From Podarcis raffonei (Eukaryota; Chordata; Lepidosauria; Squamata; Lacertidae), in assembly GCF_027172205.1 (NCBI RefSeq), contig NC_070616.1, positions 15,738,001 to 15,802,000 of the forward strand: a stretch of 64,000 nt of DNA. The letters are read 5' to 3'. The stretch's first letter is position 1. Every line of letters begins with the position of its first letter. Of this stretch, positions 48,701-64,000 are shown piece after piece. A program made the translations under genes and the position numbers. The notes below the pieces were generated by a model. It was not told the origin of the DNA. It made no database searches and saw only the letters and a list, made by a program, of their open reading frames with translations.

Positions 48701-50258
48701 TGCTGCTTACAGGCACTGCCTCTCCTTTCTTCAAGCAGGGCCTTTATTGCGTGGCTGGCCAACGGAGACACCCTCAGGCTGTTCAAAATGACGAAGAAGG
48801 AAGACGGCAGCTTCACATACGCCGCACTTCCAGAAGACTTCCCAAAGCTGCACAGAGCCCCTATCATCAACATTGGAGTTGCAGACACAGGTTTGGAAGA
48901 GGGGAGAGGGCTCTCTTTTCTAGGGTTTGGCTTCCTAAGTACCCAGAGCTAAATTGGCCGGGGAGAGCCAATGAAAACCTAAGAAAAAAACAGCTGCATC
49001 AGGCCAAGGGCCTGTCTGGTTCAGCACCCTGTCCTCACAGTGGCCAGCCTGGTGTCCCAGTAAGAAACCCACAAGCAGGTCTGGAGCACAAAAGCCCTCT
49101 CCCCTCCCATGGTTTCCAACGTGTGTGTGTGTTTTGCCAATTATTTTTTATTGATTTTCCAAATTACAACCCAGTTTTCACAAATTATTACAAATGAATA
49201 CCAAATGAATACAATTTTAATTAAATGATTTCCCACTCACCATTGTCGGCGCGCCCTTGGCTTCTAATATTACTGCATTAACTATTTTAAATTATCTCCA
49301 ATTACAATGCGTTACCCAAAGTTATCCCTTAATTATCAGCTGTACTCTTAGCAATTTCCATTCATGTTGAAACATTGTTTAAAGCATTTACATACTTTAG
49401 TGAAACTTCCAAGTGAGAATATAATCTTTCTTTTCATTTTATTCTGTGTATGACAGTTCTAATATGTAATCTTCATTGGCCTTATCCTCTGCCCTTTATA
49501 CCAAACGTCTCCATATTCAAAGATGACCTTGAGTGGCATTCCTTTCTGGGTGCTTGCAGTGCTGCAGTTGTTATTCAGAGCATAGCTGGTATCTCAAGGT
49601 TAGCAGCTCTTTGCCACTGATCTCTTGTCTCTCCTGCCCCAGGGAAGTACATCATGGTCGCCTTCAGTGACACCACCATCCTCATCTTGGACACGAAGGG
49701 GGATGTCCTCGCCACCATCAACACCAACCAGATGAACAACACCTTTTCAGCTGTGTCACCATGTGGAAGGTAAGGGTTGTGTCAGCTACACAGCTGAGCT
49801 GCTCTTTACCACCTGCCCCCCCTCAGGGCAGTCAGTTGCTTGTATTCCCCCATGAGCCAGGAAAGCCAAGGGCACGTCTCCAGAGTTAGCTCTGATCTAA
49901 TGCCAAAGAGTTAATAGAATCATAGAGTTGGAAGGGTCCTTGGAGGTCCTCTAGACCTTCATTGGTGTTGGATCTACAAGGCAGGAGGCAACGACAGGTT
50001 TCCTGCCACATGACAACCCAGCCTCTCCTTAAATCCCTTCAGTGAAAGGGGGTCTGTTGTTTCGCAACCCATTCTCAAGATTCCTCTTATGTTCAAGATG
50101 CTTCTCCTCACATTGAGCAGAAATCTGCTTCCCTGAAGTTTCCATCCACTGTAGACCCAGTCGTGCCCCATGGAGCAACAGCAGACAAGTTTGCTCCATT
50201 TTCTAAGCTCCTCAGATATTTGAAGACTGCTGCCCTTTCTCTTCTCTTCTCTTCTCTT

Positions 50259-50342
<84 letters not shown>

Positions 50343-53300
50343 ACACATATACAGAGAGAGAGAGTTTTCTCCTCTCCAGGCTAAACAAACCCAACTCATT
50401 CAGCTGTTACTCACAGGATTTGATTTCCAAACTCCTCACCATCCTAGTCACCTTCCTCAGGAGAACGTTTGTCAGTATCCTCCTTAAAATGTGTTGTCCA
50501 GAATTCAGATGTGGCCTAACTAGGGTGGTGTTAGCTTTCTCTCTCTCTCTCTCTCTCTCCTAGCTTTGTGTCATTGGCATATTTGATGAGTGTCCTCTCT
50601 ACTCCCTGATCCAGATCATTTATAAAAAATATTAGCACAAGGCGTAGGACAAAGCCCTGTGGCACTCCACACAAAACACACACACACACACACGGTTAAG
50701 ACACAGCAGCCATCACTGAGCACACGCCAGTGTACGGTTGCTTCATGTGGCTCCAACCTCAGTAGTGTCCAAACACCCCTTTTCTAACTTATTTATTTAT
50801 TCCAAACGAATATAAATGCAATAAATAAATAAGTGGCTGTTCGGTGATTTATTTGCAGCTGTACCAGCCCCCGGGGGTCCACACGCTTCTTCTGCGCGAC
50901 TCTGCTCCCGGGGCTCCTCCGATTTCAGCAGAGTGTGAACACAGCGGAACAGAAGCAGTTGCCGTGTGTGCTTAATAAATCAGGCTTGACGCACGGTGTC
51001 TTCTTTATCTTACTTTAAGTCTTTATTTTGGTAGCAAAACAAACATCATAACTTTCCCGGTGACAATGCACACATCCTTGCTCCTCTCGCAACGGAGCAA
51101 AAACACACACTGAGAGAGACACAGGAAAACACTCCCCTCAGTATTCTAAACCACGCCTCAGAATGTGAGACGTCACTCAGAACTTCTTAATCCTGTGAGT
51201 TCTGATTCTCTCCACAGTGGCATGCTCTGGTCCATGGGGTCACGAAGAGTCGGACACGACTAAACAACAATAAAATTCCTCCAAAGAATTCAAGGTGGCA
51301 CACATGGTTCTCTCCCTCATTTAATCCCCACAACAACCCTGTGAGGTAGCTTAGGTTAAAGAAGCATTGACCGGCTCAGGGTCACCCAGTGAGCTTCATG
51401 GCCAAGTGGGAATTTGAATCCTGGTCTCCCAGGTCCTAGCTCAACACTCTAATCACTACACCACCCTGTCAACAAGAATATAATGGGAGACTTTGACATG
51501 CTTCGCCGAAGTCAAGACATACTATTGAACTTTTCTCAGGTTGCTTTCAACACATGTACAATCTGTGTGCAAAAGAGATGAGCTGTGCAGATCAGCAGGT
51601 ACAGTATACACATTCACACAAACACATGAATGTGTGTAGAGAAAGCTTATACATGCATTTAGTGTAACGTGAGCAAGCTTTACATGTGCTGTTCCCAGGA
51701 ATATGAGTCAAGAGTGGTCTGGAGCAACTGGGAAGAGGCAACATTCAAGGCTGGTTCGTGCGATTGATTTGGCACAGCCTGGCTTGGGAATAACAGGGCA
51801 CTTCCCTCCCTTGTGGCTTCCCTTTCCTTCAGGTTCGTTGCATCGTGTGGCTTCACACCCGACGTGAAGGTATGGGAGGTGTGTTTCAGCAAGAGTGGGG
51901 ACTTCCGGGAGGTGACCAGGGCCTTTGAGCTGAAGGGGCACACTGCTGGCGTCTATTCCTTCTCTTTCTCCAATGACTCCAGGCGGTAAGTGAGGAACCC
52001 TCTTCCAGCTGCACTTCCCTCTGGTAGTTCTGTGTCCTGTTTGTCACCTGCTGACTCCTCCAAGGAGTGCTCCTGGTTATCTGCGCTGGGTGGGTGTGGC
52101 CAGGAGGCCCTTTGGACTGGCCTCTTCTTGCCTGCATCTCCTCCCCTATAACTAAGCCAGAAGGAACCTCCTTCCAAGGTTTAAAGTTACGCCATAGCAC
52201 TGTCCTCCATGCCCAGGGACAAGCATCCTGGTTTGGTTATTTCCTGAGGCTTCTATGCTAAATGGCTGCAGACTGTTGTTGTTGTTAGTTTATTTATTAC
52301 CCGCCCTGCACCTTAAGGTCCTGGGACTGGTTACAGCATTAAAACACAATATTAAAAATGACTGAAAACAAGTTACAGCCATAAAAATAAGGTGGCTCCT
52401 AAAAGCATACACCTCTGGTGTCAAAAGCCAGGGCAGCAAAGAGGTGCGTCTTCCTTTGGAAGCTGTATAATGAAAGCAACAGATGTGGCAGGGAGTTCCA
52501 CAGCTCAGTGGCTGCCCCTCTCTCAGGCCACCACCTTCCAAGCTTCTAAAGGCAAAGGAACTACCAAGAGGTCTCCCTCTGCTGACCCAAGAGCGTCTGT
52601 AGGGAAGGAGGCGACTAGTCTTTCAGGTGTTTTGCACCTGAATCATTTAGGGCTTTAAACCACCAATGTGAGCAATATGAATTGGCAGCCAGGTGAGTAA
52701 CAATTTAAACCAAAGCTGAATTTCACAGCTTGACACTGACACTCCAAAGCCAGGGGGAAACAGGTTATAAAGCAGAGGTGAGGAACCCAGCCAGCCATCA
52801 GCAAGAAGCTGATGGAGACTTGGTTAGACGTCCTCTCAGCCTGAGGCTGCATTCTGCCACAGCTGCAGCTTCTTGACAACAATTCTACAGCTCAAGACTT
52901 CAGCCAGAGGGTAATGTCTTCTTTCCTCCCCACCCCAACCCAGGATGGCAACGGTTTCAAAGGATGGAACATGGAAACTATGGGACACAGATGTCGAATA
53001 CAAAAAGCAGCAGGACCCGTACCTGCTCCTGACAGGTCGGTGCCAGGTGGCGGAGCCCTGTCGCATCGCCCTGTCCCCTGACGCCCGAGCCCTGGCCATC
53101 TCCAGCAGGACCAGCATCTTTGTTTACAATACCCGGAATGGTGAGGAAGAGGAGCGCTTTGAGGGCGTCCATGGCGAGCACATCACAGACTTGGCCTTCG
53201 ATGTGAGCAGCCGCTTCCTGGCCTCCTGCGGAGACCGCGCTATTCGCATCTTCCACAACACGACCGGCTACCGGGCTGTGGTGGAGGAGATGAAGGCCCT

Positions 53301-53400
53301 GCTGAAAAAGGCCACCAATGAGTCAACAAAGCAGAGACTGCAGCAGCAGGTCACAAGTGCCCAGAACGCTCTGGACGCCATCTATGGCAAGGGCAACTGA
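45562..53400 (+). CDS. TBL2: Transducin beta-like protein 2, all 7 coding exons
   Basis: TBL2 is an ER-membrane WD-repeat protein reported to bind PERK and 60S ribosomal subunits in the ER stress response. Coding exons: 45562-45715, 46630-46760, 47508-47692, 48739-48890, 49643-49769, 51833-51985, 52944-53400. They total 1359 nt, 452 codons plus stop; human is 447. Residues about 11-34 form a very hydrophobic signal anchor ([20 protein letters not shown]) followed by RRR. Next come a basic stretch ([18 protein letters not shown]), then WD repeats with visible [43 protein letters not shown] and DGTWKLWD. The C-terminus ([20 protein letters not shown]) looks like a coiled coil. The N-terminus up to about residue 60 is poorly conserved, as in the family. 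It is divergent from BUD23 and 2.8 kb upstream of BCL7B on the same strand. Confidence 0.97.
45716..46629. other. TBL2 intron 1
   Basis: Contains SINE-A (45868-46208) with perfect target duplication. 46221-46629 is unassigned AT-rich sequence. Confidence 0.75.
45868..46208 (-). repeat. Squamate tRNA-derived SINE, family A, with perfect 12-bp duplication
   Basis: AATATTCAGTTA at 45856-45867 recurs at 46209-46220. Reverse copy; the element's own tail is partly shortened (AAAGGTAACTGAATTAGGTC). Confidence 0.92.
46630..46760 (+). CDS. TBL2: TBL2 exon 2
   Basis: Residues 52-95, from [11 protein letters not shown] to LLASALK, with the conserved [14 protein letters not shown]. Donor GTGAGG at 46761. 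Confidence 0.97.
46845..46985 (-). repeat. tRNA-type SINE, family C
   Basis: ACCAAGTCAGAGACCTATCT, CCCAGCCCTACCTGGACATA and GGAATTGAACCTTCTGCATG, then CAAAGCAGATGCCC. Confidence 0.75.
47161..47380 (+). repeat. tRNA-derived SINE, family B
   Basis: GAGCCGGTGGTGGTGTAGTA, GGGTACAAATCTGCACTCAG and TTTGAGCTCTTTGGAGAAGA. Confidence 0.8.
47508..47692 (+). CDS. TBL2: TBL2 exon 3 (first WD repeat)
   Basis: Residues 96-156 plus two bases of Arg157, from [11 protein letters not shown] to VRFYPDS. Complete GH...WS repeat. Confidence 0.97.
47693..48738. other. TBL2 intron 3
   Basis: About 1 kb, AT-rich in the middle; no repeat or exon recognised. Confidence 0.5.
48739..48890 (+). CDS. TBL2: TBL2 exon 4
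   Basis: Residues 157-207 plus one base of Gly208, [20 protein letters not shown] to INIGVADT. Conserved PEDFPK. Confidence 0.97.
48984..49125 (-). repeat. CR1-like repeat, family 2, 3' end
   Basis: CAGCTGCATCAGGCCAAGGG, CAGCACCCTGTCCTCACAGT, CCCCTCCCATGGTTTCCAAC. Confidence 0.7.
49134..49480 (-). repeat. Probable L1 3' UTR, reversed
   Basis: Begins GCCAATTATTTTTTATTGAT then TTTCCAAATT, the reverse of an L1-type AATTTGGAAAATCAATAAA tail; the rest is AT-rich. Confidence 0.5.
49643..49769 (+). CDS. TBL2: TBL2 exon 5
   Basis: Residues 208-249 plus two bases of Arg250, from [15 protein letters not shown] to SAVSPCG. Includes the invariant [10 protein letters not shown]. The WD-like strand reads DTTILILD where human has DTTVLIWS, so the Trp is absent. 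Confidence 0.97.
49917..50690 (-). repeat. CR1 LINE, reverse-transcriptase part and 3' end, with embedded microsatellite
   Basis: AATCATAGAGTTGGAAGGGT start (3' end), then CTCCAGGCTAAACAAACCCA, CACCTTCCTCAGGAGAACG, TTGTGTCATTGGCATATTTG and AGCCCTGTGGCACTCCACA, all reverse-strand CR1 ORF2 phrases. The longest CR1 copy here; broken. Confidence 0.85.
50236..50336. repeat. CT then CA compound microsatellite
   Basis: CTTCT units, then about 20 CT units and about 16 CA units. Gives spurious RERERE and HTHTHT frames. Confidence 0.95.
51216..51275 (-). repeat. BovB-type LINE (or BovB-tailed SINE) 3' end
   Basis: GGCATGCTCTGGTCCATGGG then GTCACGAAGAGTCGGACACG and ACTAAACAACAATAAAA is the well-known BovB 3' terminal sequence. 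Only the tail is recognisable, so it may belong to a SINE that borrowed it. Confidence 0.8.
51282..51475 (-). repeat. tRNA-derived SINE, family B
   Basis: GAATTCAAGGTGGCACACAT, TTTGAATCCTGGTCTCCCAG, CAACACTCTAATCACTACAC. Confidence 0.8.
51833..51985 (+). CDS. TBL2: TBL2 exon 6
   Basis: Residues 250-300 plus two bases of Arg301, from [19 protein letters not shown] to [10 protein letters not shown] repeat with GHTAGVYSF. Confidence 0.97.
51986..52943. other. TBL2 intron 6
   Basis: Contains a reversed LINE end (52278-52690); otherwise unassigned. Confidence 0.7.
52278..52690 (-). repeat. L2-type LINE 3' end
   Basis: TTTATTTATTACCCGCCCTG, CAGGGAGTTCCACAGCTCAG, GCAATATGAATTGGCAGCCA. Confidence 0.7.
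52944..53400 (+). CDS. TBL2: TBL2 exon 7 (stop codon)
   Basis: Residues 301-452 and TGA at 53398-53400. Starts [20 protein letters not shown], contains [15 protein letters not shown] and ends in a Gln-rich helical tail. Confidence 0.97.
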
Positions 53401-53482
53401 GCCCTTCCCAGAGCAGGGGGGTGCGGGGGTGGCTTCTGCTGGGCAGACCCAGGGCTAGAATTTTCATGTCAGAGAGACGGCT

Positions 53483-53488
53483 AATAAA
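53483..53488 (+). terminator. TBL2: TBL2 polyadenylation signal AATAAA
   Basis: AATAAA 83 bases after the stop, giving a very short 3' UTR that probably ends near 53500-53510. Confidence 0.8.
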
Positions 53489-53509
53489 ATATGTTTTGCA
53501 CAACTGTCG

Positions 53510-55959
53510 CTCTCCCAAGGTTTGATAAAGCCTGTCACCACGAGAAGGGCAGAGGAGCATTGCTCATTTGCAGACTAGGCCTCTAATACAGGGCATTAAA
53601 AAAATATTTTTGACCTGTTCCCACTTGGGTCTGAGCCATCCCAAGAGCGGGTCTGTCCCTACATGTCACAAGAGAGCAGAACTAGCTTTTTTTTTTAAGG
53701 GTGTGGGGTATAGACCTTGCTCCAACACAGCATATATAGCCCTAAAAAGCAGGTTGAAGTGCTTTGCTGTAAGGGCAGTGGATCAGCTGGCCTCACACTG
53801 ATGGTGTTTAATGCAGGGCAGAGCTGGGGGGGGGTCCCTTAATGCTTTCTTGATCTACTTTTTATTTTATTGAATCATCCTAGTCCCCTGATGGGTGTTT
53901 AATTTACAGAGTCAGCCATTCAGAGGAAGGAAGGAAGGAATTTTTAATAGTGAGAGGGCTTAAGCTGCAATCCTGTACATGCTTACCTGGGAGAAAGTCC
54001 CGTTGAACTCAGTGTGGCACTTCTGGATAAACAAGTAAGGATTGCACTGAAGCTCACTATGCTAACCAGGCATACTTCTGAGTATACATTATTAGTGTTT
54101 TACTCTCTGGCTCACACCACATAATTTAAGTCTACTCTTATTTAAGAACAAAAGACATGTCTGCCTAGATTGGGCCACCGTCCTGCTATCCTGCTGTGGT
54201 TTACTTTTGGTCAATTTTGCTCTCTTGGAAGCTTTTCATACTGTCACGTTGGACACTTTAACCAAGAACAGGCAATCTGTGGCCCTCTGGATGCTGTTGA
54301 GCCTACAGTTCGCATCACCCGCCCTGACCATTGCATTGGCCATGCTGACAGGCTATGGGACCTAGGAGTCCAACAACATGTGTTCCCCATGCCAGGCCTA
54401 AACTTTCAGCCAGACTTCCACTGCAGATAGTTACATTCCCTCCAGTCCTACCAGTGGAAACCATTTCTCCTGCTGCTGGGGTTGCTGCCTTCAGCGTAAG
54501 TTTCCAAAGACACCTTCTGTTAGGCAGTGGTACTGGCATGCAGTGATCACATCCCACTAGTGTGTCTAAATGCTGCCCAAATTGAACACACCTAAGGGTT
54601 GGTACCTGGCACATTTTTAAAAATACATCCATGCAGTTCTCTAAATCTTTTTGTAGGTTATAAATGTGAGATTGACCCACATTCATCAGCTATCACCTTT
54701 TAAAGAGAGATGGTCCGTATCTTATTTCTGCTATGTATCTGTTGCTGTGTCCTGGATTTCTTACCCATTTAATTGTCACAGATACAGTGTGAGTAACCTG
54801 AGGCTCTGAACCCTTCTGCTATCTGCTGAGCTTTGTTACGATAGGGAGATTCAGCCCCAGCACATGAGCTCTTTTCTAAAATTGGTCCCTCTCTAGGTGA
54901 TGGTGTTTTCACAGATTTTTTCCATGGTGAAAGGGCAGAATGTTCACTACCTGCTTTTTATGTTCTGTGATTTTGAGATCTTCGAAAGATTCCACCAGAC
55001 ATGATCAATCTAAGTCCACCAGGCTTGATACCTTATTTTGTTTTATTTATATTTCACTGCCCACCCCATTTGACTGAAAGAACTGTCAAGGTAGCAGCCA
55101 ATTGAAAGCTACAATCCTTTGCCTGCTTACTTTGGAGTAAGGCCCAATGAACAAAGGAGGAGTTTCGTAGCATAGGATCAAGCCTCACATAAATGAACAG
55201 TTATTGGCTGGCTCTGCAGGGTAACCAGTCACAGCTAAGACATCCTTCAGGGTAGGAGGGCTGCCTTGGTCTAGCCCAGGTGTAGGGAATCTTTGGCCCT
55301 CCAGATTTTGCAGAACTATAATGCCCATCATCCGTGGCCCTAGGTCACACTTGCTAGGGATGATGAGTGTTGTAGTTCAGCAACAGTGTGGAGTGCCACA
55401 GTGGACCCAGCCCTGTCTTCCCCTTAAGAGGCATCAGTCAGAGCCTATTTTCTCCAGGTGCTGTGAGATGGTGGGATGTGCCCAAAAGTGCAGTAGTTGG
55501 CAGTTTGGGCTCACCATGTATGCAGAAAGTTTGCATTTCTGATGTTCAAGAGCTGTACCATATCCCTGAAAACACAGGATTCAAATTACGACACAGCTGT
55601 ATTTGTGGGGAGGGCATTGGTGTTCATTCAGATTGCAAATGGGTACCATGCAAAGCATGCTCCACCACTGAACTATAACTCTTCCCTTAAAAATGTTTCT
55701 AGTCCTCATGATTAACGACCAGAGTTGAAATAGGAAGCTGCCGAGTCAGGCCACTGGTCTATCCATTATACACTTAACTGGCAGCAGCTCTCCAGGGTCT
55801 CAGATAAAAAGAAACCTTTCCTTCTCTACCTTGCTGAGGACTAAAGTGAGCACCACCTGCATACATGCCTATCTGTAAAGCTGCTTTTTCCCACGTCTTC
55901 ATTTTCACTGCTTAGGACTCAGTTAAAAAAATTAATAATAAATAAATAACAAGACCGTT
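53510..55959. other. TBL2-BCL7B intergenic stretch
   Basis: No gene is seen. It contains hAT-type palindromic fragments near 54270-54400 and 55279-55385 (the latter with paired TGGCCCTCCAG / GTTGTAGTTCAG arms) and a reversed tRNA-type SINE fragment near 55725-55830. The rest is unassigned AT-rich sequence. Confidence 0.6.
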
Positions 55960-62625
<6,666 letters not shown>

Positions 62626-63480
62626 CCAGCTCGCCCGCTTCTGCCCCGTCCCAAGAGCCACCCCACCCCCAGGATGCCACTCTCTCAAAGTCGGCATCCT
62701 CTTCCACCTCCGCTCCCCTCCAAGAATCAACTTGCTGTTCCCATGGCCCTTCCAGAGGCCGCCTTTCTCCCCCTACCACCCCGTGCAATATTTTCCCGAT
62801 GCCCCTCGGAGCCAGCTGGCCACATCCTCCCAACCCGCACGCCTAAAGGACAAGGCGTTGCCGGGGCTGCTCCTGTCTGCTTTTTAATTTGCCCTCTTTG
62901 TGGCTCCGGGGGGCGACCCCTTGGGAGGTTTCCGTAGGGAAAGAGGAGTTGTCAGCACTTAACGGGCAACCGCGAGGTCCACGCACCCCCTCTCCTCCTG
63001 CAGGGAGCGAACGACTCTCTTGCGAGGAGGGGCAGGGCCTGGCGGGGAGCCCAGCTGGGATGCTGTGCAATAGTTGTGGGGTTAAGCCATTAGCACTGGA
63101 GCAAGCCAGGTCTCTGCCCACCAAGCAGTGGGCCCTCGCTGGAGGTGGGATATGTTCGAGGAAGCCAAGGCTGCCTTGGCTGGGGTCAGGTGGCCAGAAG
63201 GCACCCTCCCTTGCCAGCGGGGCTGGCCTGGCCTTGGGGGTCAAGGAGGCCGCCCTGGGCACCAAAGGGACCCTGCAGCCCTCATGGCAGGAGCAGCTGC
63301 CACCGACCCCCACGGCCCCTCCTGCCTCTGCAGACCTGTCCCCCTCCGTCGCGATCCGCATGCGGAATGGAGTTTGCGATCGAGGCCCTGCTGTGGCGCG
63401 GAGTGCCCAGCCACGCAGGGAAGCAAAGAGATATTTTAGCACTGAAGAGAATATTTTTAAAATTAAAACTATTTGAAGTA
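62626..63480 (+). other. BCL7B: BCL7B 3' UTR
   Basis: About 855 GC-rich bases from the stop to the likely cleavage site. Open frames across it on both strands have no recognisable product and reflect base composition. The end is inferred from ATTAAA at 63462. Confidence 0.7.
63462..63467 (+). terminator. BCL7B: BCL7B polyadenylation signal ATTAAA
   Basis: ATTAAA followed by a strong GT-rich element (TGTGTGTGTATGTGTGTTGG) starting near 63491. Common variant of the canonical signal. Confidence 0.7.
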
Positions 63481-63484
63481 ATCC

Positions 63485-64000
63485 CTCTCTGTGTGTGTAT
63501 GTGTGTTGGGAAGTGGCGGTGAGTGGCTTGGGCTTGGAGATCCTTTGCTAGATGGACCAGGCCCTGGCAGGTGGGGGAAAGGGGCAGGAGAAGAGTCCCA
63601 GCACAGCCATGGCCAACCTTGTGCCCTCCAGATGTTTTGGACTAAAAGTCCCAGGCAGCACAACCCTCACTCAGTCCTCAGCATTGGCTAATTAATCATC
63701 AGATTAAGACTACTCCACACCCAGCAGGGACGGTAGAACCTTTCGAACATCGAATATCACTGTGGAAAGGTTGCAATGTTCAGGGTTTTCTTCGCACAGC
63801 ACATATTAAATGTGAAGCATTCTCCCTCAGGAGGCAGGGGTGGCCATCAACTTGAATGGCTTTAAAAGAGGATTAGACAAAATCATGGAGGAAGAGAGGG
63901 CTATTGATGGTTACTAGCCACAACTGCTATGCTCCTGGGGTGCCAGTTCCTGGGGGCCGAGCCCTTTTGGGTCCCCTGAATATGTTTGGCTTGGGGGCTG
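63485..64000 (+). other. Downstream of BCL7B
   Basis: GT-rich element, hAT-type fragment (63610-63690, GGCCAACCTTGTGCCCTCCA) and a sense CR1-like family 2 copy from about 63795 (GGCTTTAAAAGAGGATTAGA). No gene seen before the window ends. Confidence 0.65.

Larger units (their letters stand above)
48891..49642. other. TBL2 intron 4
   Basis: Contains a CR1-like 3' end (48984-49125) directly followed by a reversed L1 3' UTR (49134-49480). Confidence 0.65.
49770..51832. other. TBL2 intron 5
   Basis: Largest TBL2 intron: CR1 with microsatellites (49917-50690), unassigned GC-richer sequence (50760-51215), a BovB-type tail (51216-51275), SINE-B (51282-51475) and 51480-51832 unassigned. Confidence 0.7.

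Noticed and set aside
50108-50394. Arg-Glu and His-Thr repeat proteins
   Set aside because: Translations of the CT/CA microsatellite inside a CR1 relic.
50760-51215. Fossil LTR element
   Set aside because: A polyadenylation-like AATAAA is present, but no second copy, no TG...CA pair and no internal coding remnant was found, so no LTR call is made.
62843-63476. Overlapping long frames on both strands after BCL7B
   Set aside because: GC-rich 3' UTR; frames on both strands of similar length indicate base composition rather than coding.

Overview
This window is nuclear DNA from a vertebrate, most likely a squamate reptile (a lizard). The genes are split into short exons with GT/AG introns and vertebrate polyadenylation signals. 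The introns are packed with repeats typical of squamates: three tRNA-derived SINE families, CR1 and L2-type LINEs, L1 tails, a BovB-type 3' tail, hAT elements and small Tigger-like palindromic elements. There is no bacterial operon, CRISPR array or phage.

Four host genes can be read almost completely. They belong to the block that in human lies at 7q11.23 (the Williams-Beuren region). Left to right they are STX1A (+, exons 2-10; exon 1 is not in the window), BUD23/WBSCR22 (-, all 12 coding exons, 281 codons), TBL2 (+, all 7 coding exons, 452 codons) and BCL7B (+, all 6 coding exons, 203 codons). Every exon was placed by protein similarity recalled from the human families, and every junction keeps the reading frame with GT donors and AG acceptors. 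None of the four shows a frameshift or premature stop.

Layout: 1-5078 is STX1A intron 1; 5079-31633 the STX1A coding exons; 31634 to about 34385 its long 3' UTR. BUD23 runs leftward from 44113 to 35649, tail to tail with STX1A. A 1.45-kb divergent promoter region (44114-45561) separates BUD23 from TBL2 (45562-53400). A repeat-bearing gap leads to a GC-rich promoter and BCL7B (56186-62625, 3' end near 63480). The last 500 bases are repeats.

The genes do not form a pathway. STX1A is the plasma-membrane SNARE of neurotransmitter release, BUD23 methylates 18S rRNA, TBL2 is an ER-anchored WD-repeat protein, and BCL7B is a subunit of SWI/SNF (BAF) chromatin remodellers. They are together because the block is old. 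The most notable point is what is absent: in human, MLXIPL, VPS37D and DNAJC30 lie between TBL2 and BUD23, whereas here those two genes are only 1.45 kb apart, head to head, with all flanking orientations kept. No undescribed genetic system was found. The other items of interest are nested transposon insertions, candidate regulatory motif clusters and repeats lying very close to splice sites.
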